Part shown: in pieces, positions 34,886 through 43,709 of the stretch
How positions within the stretch are numbered: position 1 is the first letter of the stretch
Layout: each line of letters starts with the position of its first letter
NCBI GenBank assembly: GCA_002633025.1
Contig: NMRB01000849.1
Location: 192,182-256,181 of the forward strand
Direction of reading: 5' to 3'
Length of the DNA stretch: 64,000 nt
Source of the DNA: Notospermus geniculatus
Lineage: Eukaryota > Nemertea > Pilidiophora > Heteronemertea > Lineidae
Notes under the pieces: model-generated
The model's input: the letters and a program-made list of their open reading frames with translations, nothing else
Told to the model about the DNA's origin: nothing
Database searches by the model: none
Made by a program: the position numbers and the translations under genes

Positions 34886-35269
34886 AGGGAGACATCCAAA
34901 AGATATTGCCCAGCGGGCACTAGTTGTTATTGTTTTGATTAGCGCACAGCGCCGTCTGTTAATCAGTGGTGACACTACGCTATGGCACAGGCCCCTGGAG
35001 AGCTATCAGCAGTGAGTTTAGAACACGTATCTAACCAAAAAACACTAGTTTGTAAAAGCACACCCCGAGCTCACGAATTCGTGTGTTTTTAGATACGCGT
35101 TGTGTTTTTTTAGATACATTTGGTTAGGTACATGTTCTAAACTCACCGATAGCTCTCCAGGGGTCTGTGCCATAGCGTAGTGTCACCGCTGAGTAACAGA
35201 CGGCGCTGTGCACTAATCAAAACAAGAACAACTGGTGCCCGCCGGGCAATATCTTTCGGATGTCTCCCT
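34886..35269. mobile_element. TTAA fold-back element AGGGAGACATCC
   Basis: TTAA precedes AGGGAGACATCC, and GGATGTCTCCCT is followed by TTAA. The arms run about 155-170 bp inward as inverted copies with a short loop containing GAGCTCACGAATTCGTG. Single arms of the same element are at 21779-21940 and 36392-36480, consistent with one locus broken by the assembly join at 36391. Confidence 0.85.
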
Positions 35270-35277
35270 TTAATATA

Positions 35278-35453
35278 CAGTGAAACCTCCCTTAGCGGAC
35301 ACCTCTGCCAGGAGGACACCTCTCTATTAAGGACACCGGAATTCAGTCCCAAATTGATCATTTCTATTCATTTTGACTTCTGTAATCAGGACACCTCTCA
35401 ATTAAGGAGCATTCGTCAGTCCCAGAGGTGTCCTTAATAGAGAGGTTCCACTC
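35278..35453. mobile_element. Mariner-like MITE CAGTGGAACCTC, copy 2
   Basis: The ends CAGTGAAACCTCCCTTAGCG and GAGAGGTTCCACTC are inverted, with TA on both sides. It sits directly after the TTAA fold-back element and before the repeated CRYL1 3' exon. Confidence 0.85.
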
Positions 35454-35575
35454 TACCCACTTCCAGACAGAGTAGGCCCTACAGATTTCCTCGGCTGAGA
35501 TCAAAAACACTTGCAATCGAAGCATTGGAATGATTCATGGCAATATCACACACTGTATTGTCCTTACGCTTCCTC

Positions 35576-35802
35576 CTAGTTTCCTTCCTTGACAAGGTCC
35601 TTCTTCAGTTTAGCAAGACGAGCTAACGCATTGTCGCGCCAGTTTCTACGTTCCTTTATCTCATCAAGTGGGACCATATCACAGAGTTGCTGATGGATGG
35701 TACTTTTGACAACATTCTCTGGAGACATCGTGGGAGTGGGACCCAATGTGTCACTAACACTCTTGACGCCCTTTCCATATCTCTCACAATAGTTTTCCAT
35801 GC
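35576..35802 (-). pseudogene. CRYL1: Repeated last exon of CRYL1
   Basis: The 227-nt exon encodes the same C-terminal 75 residues as 36981-37207 (starting [11 protein letters not shown], ending DLVKEGN), with the acceptor CAG kept. The rest of the gene is not next to it; upstream on this strand are a minisatellite and a lone N. It is either the second allele's 3' exon left over from an unmerged haplotype, or a small segmental duplication of the gene's end. The frame stays open through the acceptor into the minisatellite. Confidence 0.85.
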
Positions 35803-35814
35803 CTGAAATGACGG

Positions 35815-36027
35815 TGACTTCCCATTTCGCCAAATCCCATTTTGCCAAATCCCATTTCGCCAAATCCCATTTCGCCAAATTCCCATTTGGCCAAATTCCC
35901 AATTTGCCAAATTCCCATTTGGCCAAATTCCCATTTGGCCAAATTCCCATTTGGCCAAATTCCCATTTGGCCAAATTCCCGTTTCGCCAAATTCCCATTT
36001 GGCCAAATTCCCGTTTCGCCAAAAATT
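35815..36027. repeat. 15/16-bp minisatellite, TTTGGCCAAATTCCCA units
   Basis: About 13-14 units, 15 bp (CCCATTTCGCCAAAT) at the left and 16 bp (CCCATTTGGCCAAATT) in the main part, occasionally CGCC for GGCC. Several frames on both strands are free of stops. It lies in the intron side of the repeated CRYL1 exon; the corresponding position beside 37208 has no array. Confidence 0.95.
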
Positions 36028-36390
36028 TACTTGACACCCCTGTGTTCTTTCAAAATGAATCATTCCAAATATTAACAATTTTTGAAGCAGGCTTAGAAGT
36101 TTAATAATAAAGCGAATGCCATGGTATTCATTCCAAAGAAGACTGATGTTATTTTCTAGGTGAATTCTTCAACGATCTTTATTTTCAGACGAAGAAATAG
36201 TGCAAACTTTCAGAGAAAAGACGTGCTTCTTAGTTTCTTTTTTTCTAATTCGTGTTGTTTTCGCAGATATAGTCAAGGGAACAAACACTGCTAGAGTTGT
36301 GTAACCTTGGGTGTGGCAAATTACACCCGTCCTTTTTGAAGGTGAAGACATCAGCCCCATCCCTTCCAAGTCCTGAGCGAAACAGTTTGA

Positions 36391-36391
36391 N
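36391..36391. other. Single ambiguous base at a repeat breakpoint
   Basis: A lone N. Immediately to its right begins sequence (AGCGTAGTGTCACCGCTG) that repeats 35175 onward, so it probably marks an assembly join. Confidence 0.8.
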
Positions 36392-36485
36392 AGCGTAGTG
36401 TCACCGCTGATTAACAGACAGCGCTGTGCACTAATCAAAACAAGAACAACTAGGCAATATCTTTCGGATGTCTCCCTTTAATACA

Positions 36486-36857
36486 CAGTGGAACCTCCCT
36501 TAGCGGACACCTCTGCCAGGAGGACACCTCTCTATATCATTTTGACGTCTGTAATCAGGACACCTCTCAATAGACGATATCACTCCAAAAGAGCGCAGCA
36601 CCTGACGGTAACTACAGCGTCACGACGTCCCGTACCGGTACTCATTCCACGACATCTTGACTTGAGACGACGTCATGATCGCTGAAACAAGTGGAGGTTT
36701 TTCAAGTGACGTCACGGCATTCAGAATGGGGCACGGGACGTCGTGACGCTGAAGGCCTAGCTAGCTACCGTCAGGTGCTGCGCTCTATTGGAGTGGTAGA
36801 GTCTATTAAGGAGCATTCATCAGTCCCAGAGGTGTCCTTATTAGAGAGGTTCCACTG
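36486..36857. mobile_element. Mariner-like MITE with a second MITE nested inside
   Basis: The outer element has CAGTGGAACCTCCCTTAGCG ends as at 35278. Inside, about 36569-36808, sits another inverted-repeat element with arms ACTCCAAAAGAGCGCAGCAC and inverse, and central GACGTCGTGACGCTG motifs. The inner family also occurs in NUP205 at about 55213-55457 and 59886-60135. Confidence 0.85.
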
Positions 36858-36980
36858 TACCCACTTCCAGACAGAGTGCAGGCCTACAGATTTCCTCGGC
36901 TGAGATCAAAAACACTTGCAATCGAAGCATTGGAATGATTCATGGCAATATCACACACTGTATTGTCCTTACACTTCTTC

Positions 36981-39900
36981 CTAGTTTCCTTCCTTGACAA
37001 GGTCCTTCTTCAGTTTAGCAAGACGAGCTAACGCATTGTCTCGCCAGTTTCTACGTTCCTTTATCTCATCAAGTGGGACCATATCACAGAGTTGCTGATG
37101 GATGGTACTTTTGACAACATTCTCCGGAGACATCGTGGGGGTGGGACCCAATGTGTCACTAACACTCTTGACGCCCTTTCCATATCTCTCACAATAGTTT
37201 TCCATGCCTGAAATGACAATACATGGTGAAAGAACACCATCACTGTCATGAACCTCAGAATGGAAGAATAAGCTAAGCTAAAATATATTGGCTGAATATT
37301 CATAAAAGCTAACAAATGCTTTTACTTCAAGTTTTGTAGTACATTTACACTGGACCTTGCTGCGCAAATCTTAAGTAAAAGCATTTGCTAACTTTTATGT
37401 CACTTTCAGGACAATTACGGTACCCAAACAAGAAAGTGAATTATGACACCCAAATCCTTGGGTCAATGGTTCTGAGAGGGTCTTGAAAGCATCAGACTCA
37501 AGGTCCCGGGTTCGAATCCCAGTGTGACGTTAGACTTTGGGTAAGTCTCTTTGCCTCACTGGCCTCTCTCCACCCAGGTGTATAAATGGGTACCAGTCAG
37601 AAATGCTCAGATTGTAGCGCTGAATGAGCAACTCATCTGAGTTCTACTGAAAGGTTTTAGGATAGACCACCGGGTTAAAGTGTAAAGTTGGATGAGAACC
37701 TCTACCGCTGTTGATACCCAATTATAAACCCAATCAACTTTTTTATCCGACGCTCTTGTTACCATACTTATCATCTTGGTACAATGTTTGAGATGGTCAT
37801 TTGCATCTCTTGAGGAGTGATATCTTGTCCCTTACTGCTCAGTGTCATTCACAACCAGTCAACCTACCTTCAGCGTTTAAATGACAGACCTCCAGGGGTC
37901 CTATGAAAGCGTATCTCAGTCCGAGACCATGAGACATGGCAGTGTCCACATCTTTTACACTCATGACACCATCCTGAAGTGGGAAATGTTCTTTAAACAA
38001 CATTTTCTTGGTCGTAGGACCTGTCCTTGAGGGTGGGAGATAATCTTTAACAAACTTTTCTTGATTGAAGGTGGGAGGGAGATGTTCTTTAACAACTTTT
38101 TCTCGCCATTTCTACACAATGGTACAAGTCTCACCTCAACTAATCTCCAGCATTCATTCAGGATGGCATACTGAATACGATTCAAAGCAAACCCAGGCAC
38201 CTCTCGACTCAAGACAATTGGCGCTTGACCGATCTCTTCCATCAGCGTACGTGTCCTTGGGCAAATATCCGGATTGGTCCATGGTGCAGGGATGATCTCA
38301 ACCAGTGGGACGTAGTATGGTGGGTTGACCTGATGCAAGGGAAAACATTTGTCATGCATGCATGCATACTCTTTTCTTTCCTTAATTGCTGACACGTCCT
38401 GTTTGGATGGGATACTTTATATCTACATTTGGGTTTCAGCTTAGTCTGTTCTAGAGTTTCAGATTGTAAAGTTCCAGCCTGAAGAAGACCCCGGTTGGGG
38501 TCGAAAATTCGCAAACATTCTGGAAATTGACTTTATTATATTGTCATGCATGTACAGTGAATTTCTCTAGGCCTACTGAGGACACCTTCGGGACTGCATC
38601 GTGTTGTCCTACCAACACTGCCAGGTTTTGTCCTTAATTGAGAGGTGCTCCTAATACAGAGGTCAATATGAAGCCATGGGACCAATTCGGGACTAACTCT
38701 GATGTCCTTAGTAGAGTGGTGTCCTCCTGGCAGCAGTGTGAAAAAGATAAGCAATATTCACATTAAAACTTACTGGGTGACTCACGACGACTTGCCCCCG
38801 GTGTTTTAAATCTTGAGTGAAGGTGGACGGTTGCAGGCAGCTCGTTGAACTAGAAAGGACTGTATCATCAGACACTAGTTCATCTAACTGATGAAACAAC
38901 TTCTTCTTGAGGTCTAGGACTTCTGGTACACATTCCTAGAATCAAAGACGTGATGGACAAAGAGATGCTGTTAAATAAGGATGGTCAGGCAGGGGAGAGA
39001 CAGAGAAGTGTCAAAGGCCATCTTCGAGACAGTCGTACTTAGTGTCTTTTTGTGACTCGACTTGATAGGGAAATGAATCAGAGGCATTGGCATTGAGATA
39101 TGCAAAGAGCTGCTTGAACCCTCTTCCCCGCCCGGAGTAGCCAGATGACAGATCGGCTGATTTTAGCTTTAGTAGGTACCAGTACTACCTGTATATGTTT
39201 GGCTCCCTTCACACATTCAGCCAAATCGCTGCACCCACTGATCAAGTGAAATTGCTGCTCAGCATTGAGCGACCCTCGCAAAAGTCCATCTTTTTCCAAG
39301 CTTTCGAGTTGGTTCTTGATGTCCTCCAAGGCAGAGGAGACTTGTGCTGGAAGGATGTCGTAGATTGACACGTGGTAGCCTGCACTAGCAAACAACATGG
39401 CCCAGCTGCGACCAATTAAACCACTGGAAAAGTAAGAAAATGGTTGTCAAGAGTGGGACCACTCCCACCTTCTCCCTCTCCCTCCCCCAATGCAGGGCCG
39501 GAGGATTGACAGAACGGGGGGGGGGGTTAGCTTGACGGAGGCGGTGAGCACCGGAAAGTGGGAAGCTGAAAGGGGGTCTGGGGCCCTCCCCTGCTTTAGA
39601 TGCATTTTCCTGGGATCTGAGTTCAAAAATATTGACATATAAAAATGGATATTTGGGCCAAGGCATTTTTGGCAAAAAAGTGGGGGGGGGGATATTGTCC
39701 CTCTATTTTATCACCTCAGTCTTTTCTAGAGTTTCAGATTGTAAAGTTCCACTTTTGAAAAAGACCCCGGTTGGGGTCGAAAATTCGTGAATTCTGGAGA
39801 TTGACTTCTTGCTTATTATCATTATCACTAGCTGAGGTGCCATGAATCTGTCTAGAGCCTTACCCAAATGAAATAGGTGCATAGTCCATGGACGTTTTGT

Positions 39901-40517
39901 CCCAAGTGGTGCTCAGTCTTAGTAGGCCTACCACAGCTCTAGGGAGACTTCCATTCCAGAATCTTAAACCTGTGAAATCATCCCGCACCCCACCCATCCC
40001 TGATACCACAAGATTTTTCAAGCATCTTTTGACAAAAAACACTAGGCTTCTAGCATGTCTAGCATTCGTTAGTCATTTTGTGCCTTTCCCGCGCCTCCCA
40101 CTTTATGAATGTCGTGACGCCTCGTTCGAATTTCCCGCCAGCACCTGTTCTGCGCGCGCGTGGAGATCGTCTGCTTATTGAGGGTGAAATAGCGTGCATG
40201 GCCATGCAGCACGAACAACATACAATTTGTCCTTGAATAATGCATGAATAGAAAATGGGAGAACTGTATTGATGAACTCGCCGTGTAGTGTCAGATGAAC
40301 TGCGCCAATAAAAGCGAAAGTGGGCCAATTATCCGGCGGTAGGCCGATTTTCCGGGGCCGGGGCCGCCGTGTAGGCCTATCAGCAATAATGATGACCGTC
40401 TGATCAGTAGGCCTGCCAAGCCCACCGATGGCAGGCATATCACTATGGCCCCAGTGCAGTCTCAGCTCGATAGATTCCCTACCTTCCTACAATTCCAATC
40501 TTTTCGTCCTTTCCCAT
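36981..40517 (-). CDS. CRYL1: Lambda-crystallin homologue / L-gulonate 3-dehydrogenase, complete, 6 exons
   Basis: Cytosolic NAD-dependent 3-hydroxyacyl-CoA-dehydrogenase-family enzyme that oxidises L-gulonate in the glucuronate-xylulose pathway. Minus-strand exons: 40517-40483 (ATG), 39423-39189, 38935-38774, 38329-38135, 37973-37868, 37207-36981 (TAA/TAG side of DLVKEGN). All are GT-AG with consistent phase and give 319 residues, the human length. Residues 7-18 form the Rossmann motif KIGIVGSGLIGR (GxGxxG). SSSTS and [14 protein letters not shown] are the family's catalytic-domain blocks. [20 protein letters not shown] and [13 protein letters not shown] belong to the C-terminal helical domain. 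The short first exon was found by its fit to the exon 2 phase. Divergent from NUP205. Confidence 0.95.
37437..37700 (+). mobile_element. tRNA-derived SINE in CRYL1 intron
   Basis: The head contains the B-box GGTTCGAATCCC preceded by a plausible A-box region (TGGTTCTGAGAGGG). The body reads CTCTCTCCACCCAGGTGTAT then AAATGGGTACC, typical of marine-animal SINEs. It lies in CRYL1 intron 5, opposite to the gene. Confidence 0.75.
38447..38540. repeat. Half copy of the GACCCCGGTTGGGGTC repeat
   Basis: Contains TTTCAGATTGTAAAGTTCC, then AAGACCCCGGTTGGGGTCGA and ATTGACTTTATTATA, matching one arm of the fold-back at 30704. No second arm is present. Confidence 0.75.
39718..39830. repeat. Half copy of the GACCCCGGTTGGGGTC repeat
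   Basis: In CRYL1 intron 1. One arm only, including TTCTGGAGATTGACTTCTTG and the TTATCATTATCA end, closely matching the arm at 30785-30864. Confidence 0.8.
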
Positions 40518-41830
40518 ATTGGATATTTCCGTGCTCCTGTCTCCCGGTCTTGTCTAAACCTACAAACGTGACAGATTCCCCGTCGCGTTGAAAGGTCGAG
40601 AGCGATAACGAAGGCTGTATACCGTGTATTGATCGTTGTCCCGTGATATCTATTATCCGGATAATGTACTACCCGCGAAATTTAAATGACGAACGGAAAC
40701 GGTCGCAGCGCCACGTGCCCAGCCTGTTGGTCTGGCTCCCGGGTCTGGCTGGTGTAGGAGGCTGGCAGGACACAATGTTGCGGGTTCGTTTTCAGCGACC
40801 GACAATAAAAACAATTTTCACGGATATTGCCAGACAACTTGTCAAATGTACACATGTAGGATACACAAGTTCTTACCATATGTTAGCCATGCGCCCAGAA
40901 CAGAACGTACCGGTACGCTAGATCCACACTCAAACCAAATCCGTCAGCCAGGGCTCCCGCGGATCCTTAATAAAAAGCATTAAAAGTCAGGAATTTTTGT
41001 TTTTCAGAATTAAGGCCTTAAAAAGCCTTAAATTTGGAATTTTTTCACTCAGTGGCCTAAAAAAGGCCTTAAATTTGATGTAGCTTCAGTTTTGAAATTT
41101 CACTAACGACGCGTTTATTCATATCAGTTGAAAACCGCCCGCTCGTGAAAGTCGGCATCCCGCCCTCAGCGCTAACCTTCAGGCTGAGCTAAACCATTTA
41201 TGTGTTCTTTACGACGTTCTCCTGAGTTAATATTTACCACAAGTATATGAAAACTCCTGACAACTTGGCCTTAAATTTTTCCTGGACTGGCCTTTAAAAG
41301 CCTTAAAAAGTCCTTAATTTTGGTCACCAAAAAGCCGCGACGGCGGGAAAACCAAAGCGGGAAATCGGTAATTCTCGGCTGCCGCTAGCTATTGCGACTG
41401 CCTATTCATTCATAAAGCGGTTCTATCGTTAGAACAGTCTTAGGCCGGTTTGGCCACACTTGGAACCGGTCAGTGTAGATTGCCCGGCAATCTGCAGGGC
41501 CCTTTAACTTTTTGGTCCAGGGGGGCAGAAGACCTCTTTTTGCCGTTTTTTGCCCAAAATGCGCATTGAAAATCACGTTTTTTGGTTGGCTCAGGGGGCA
41601 ACTGCCCCCTTCGCCCCCCTTTAAATACGGCCCCATCTGTATCACCGGGCAATGGTTTTCTACGGGAAAAGCTTCAGCAGCGCGGCGCGGGTGAATAGAG
41701 CTTTTCGTGCTCTCATAGGCGCTCGCCTCAGCGCGCGCGGGAACCGCAAAGCAGTGTGGGGCCGCGGGAAATTGGAAACGAGGGCCACGTGGGCAGTGTT
41801 TTGACAATGAGGCCTGACGCAGTTTCCCGC
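40085..41830. promoter_or_regulatory. Cluster of six TTTCCCGC octamers
   Basis: Perfect TTTCCCGC / GCGGGAAA octamers at 40085-40092, 40131-40138, 41343-41350, 41357-41364, 41764-41771 and 41823-41830. The octamer fits the E2F/DP consensus TTTSSCGC. They lie around the CRYL1 start and in the GC-rich spacer between divergent CRYL1 and NUP205. Regulatory use is inference. Confidence 0.4.
40950..41335. mobile_element. CTTAAAAAGCCTTAA-rich dispersed element, copy 2
   Basis: Begins near AGGGCTCCCGCGGATCCTTA and ends near TTTTGGTCACCAAAAAGCC, colinear with 25931-26290 throughout, including TTGAAAACCGCCCG in the middle. Confidence 0.7.
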
Positions 41831-42509
41831 ACGTTTTCCTAGCGCACATTTGCGACAGGGGTGTTTTTCAAGTCGCAACGCATTGAGTTTTGTCGCTGTG
41901 CGCTTGGCTTTAGGCCTATAGGACTGTTCCATCATCCTGAAATGGGCTCACTCCCGCGCGGTCATCGCATACGAACCCGCGGCGCGTGACGGAGGGAACC
42001 GCGGGCGAAGTGCTGAAAACCTCTGATATTTTCAGATGGTTTCCAGAGGCCAAGAAATTGTAACTACCAGTAAAAACATAAAATATGAAAAAAGCTCTTT
42101 GGAAAAACGACCTGACGTTTTCTGAAAAACCGCGATAAATAGCCGGCTGTGTACGTTTTGTTTTTTCGAACACAAAGTTTAACTCCGCCCCGGTGTAGTG
42201 CGAATTTTTGTTCCCACGACATTTTCCAGTACCTTTAGCGGCTGATACAGAAACTATACACTGTTGCTCAAATGTAGCTCAAAGGTAGTCATGTTCTGAG
42301 AATTTCCATTCATTTCCAACTTGGAGGAATTTCCAATAAACGTTTTTCTGAATTATTTCTGTGCGTGTGGGCCGATTTCAATGAAACCTAACCAGCTGAT
42401 TGGGACACTACGGGGGCAATATGGCATCGGGGACTCAACGGTCCGCAGAGTAAGCAGCAGCCACAGAGTTTATATATATAGACCTTTCACGAAAGACATC
42501 GAGAAGTTC

Positions 42510-42595
42510 GCTGGTCAGCCCAGGTGGTACATGTATAGCACTTGCCTACTGAGCAAGGGTTGCTGGTTCGAATCCCACTCTCTCCACCACTTTTT
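42510..42595 (+). mobile_element. tRNA-derived SINE head, cut by the gap
   Basis: A tRNA-like sequence with B-box GGTTCGAATCCC and an anticodon-like stem CTTGC/GCAAG around a 7-base loop. Acceptor-stem pairing is poor, so it is not a functional tRNA. The expected SINE body would lie in the adjoining Ns. Confidence 0.5.
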
Positions 42596-42603
42596 CTGCA
42601 AGG

Positions 42604-43041
42604 NNNNNNNNNNNNNNNNNNNNNNNNNNNNNNNNNNNNNNNNNNNNNNNNNNNNNNNNNNNNNNNNNNNNNNNNNNNNNNNNNNNNNNNNNNNNNNNNN
42701 NNNNNNNNNNNNNNNNNNNNNNNNNNNNNNNNNNNNNNNNNNNNNNNNNNNNNNNNNNNNNNNNNNNNNNNNNNNNNNNNNNNNNNNNNNNNNNNNNNNN
42801 NNNNNNNNNNNNNNNNNNNNNNNNNNNNNNNNNNNNNNNNNNNNNNNNNNNNNNNNNNNNNNNNNNNNNNNNNNNNNNNNNNNNNNNNNNNNNNNNNNNN
42901 NNNNNNNNNNNNNNNNNNNNNNNNNNNNNNNNNNNNNNNNNNNNNNNNNNNNNNNNNNNNNNNNNNNNNNNNNNNNNNNNNNNNNNNNNNNNNNNNNNNN
43001 NNNNNNNNNNNNNNNNNNNNNNNNNNNNNNNNNNNNNNNNN
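42604..43041. other. Assembly gap of 438 N
   Basis: Unknown bases. Open frames spanning it have no meaning. Confidence 1.
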
Positions 43042-43709
43042 CTGAGGTCAGATAAGAACTCACTGACAGGCTCGTCGCCCCCGAACAAATAGACTAATCT
43101 TCCGGAAATTCTGAAGTCGCGGACTCACTCATGTGGTGTGTTTGTTTAGTAATTAACACCTCGTTAAGCCCATACACATGGGGGTCGGCGGCGGCCATCA
43201 TCTAACCTTTGAAGTGCGCTGGTTGTTCCTCCTGTCAGTATAATTCCTCCAAGGCTGGATGGAGCCGTGTGCCAGACTGTCTGCTCCGTAATAGGCCTAC
43301 AGTTACCCTGAATGGATGAGCTGTGATGATAAAATTTATATTAGGCCTAGCTACAAGGAAGACTCATTGTCGACGGTCGATGACGATGGTGTGAAGTGAA
43401 AGTCCAGGCCTTGTTGTTGGTTGGTGGCCTGCACCTAAACTAGGCCTACCAACTAACTAGGAGGTCGTAGGAGGCAGGCATCATGCAGTAGGCCTACCCT
43501 CAAAAAATTAATGGCAGGAACCCTGTGAAGAAGGGCCTGCCCCCTGCCTGTCTGCCGCTGAAACTACCTACCCTCCCCCCCCTCCCCCGGCCTGATAACA
43601 AATCACTAGGCAACAAGAGCCTCGGCCCCTACCCCTACCCCTATACCAATTTGGATTGGAGTGATTTGTGTTTTTCTAATTTAAACCATATCTTTAAATT
43701 GTTTGACAG

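Larger units (their letters stand above)
21998..35040. repeat. Second copy of the large direct duplication
   Basis: Near-identical to 10265-21940, carrying INSC exons 5-10 and NDUFAF4. It is longer because of insertions missing from the first copy: 22111-22315, 24791-25161, 25573-25820, 25931-26290, 27702-27879, 29004-29138, 29852-30101 and 30704-30919. It begins at a poly-C run inside INSC intron 4. Confidence 0.9.
33985..35575. other. Spacer between second NDUFAF4 copy and CRYL1 end
   Basis: No recognised gene. 33985-34880 is the counterpart of 20899-21775. It is followed by the complete TTAA fold-back element (34886-35269), a mariner-like MITE (35278-35453) and the start of the repeated CRYL1 3' region. 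Confidence 0.6.
40518..43709. other. Spacer between CRYL1 and NUP205
   Basis: No recognised coding exon. GC-rich parts (41340-42030) contrast with AT-rich introns and may include the promoter of either gene. It holds a dispersed element (40950-41335), a tRNA-like SINE head (42510-42595), the gap and TAGGCCTA-rich sequence. The first, possibly non-coding or very short coding, exon of NUP205 is probably between the gap and 43700 or in the gap. Confidence 0.55.

Noticed and set aside
35799-36104. Plus-strand open frames across the FAKSHFAKSH-like repeat
   Set aside because: They are by-products of a 15/16-bp minisatellite open in many frames, with no sign of being genes.
35278-36857. Two CRYL1 genes
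   Set aside because: Only the last exon is repeated; exons 1-5 occur once.
42510-42595. Possible tRNA gene
   Set aside because: The B-box and an anticodon-like stem are present, but the acceptor arms do not pair and the anticodon would begin with A. It is better explained as a SINE head.
42321-43088. Long open frames over 42.3-43.1 kb
   Set aside because: They consist mostly of translated N bases of the assembly gap.
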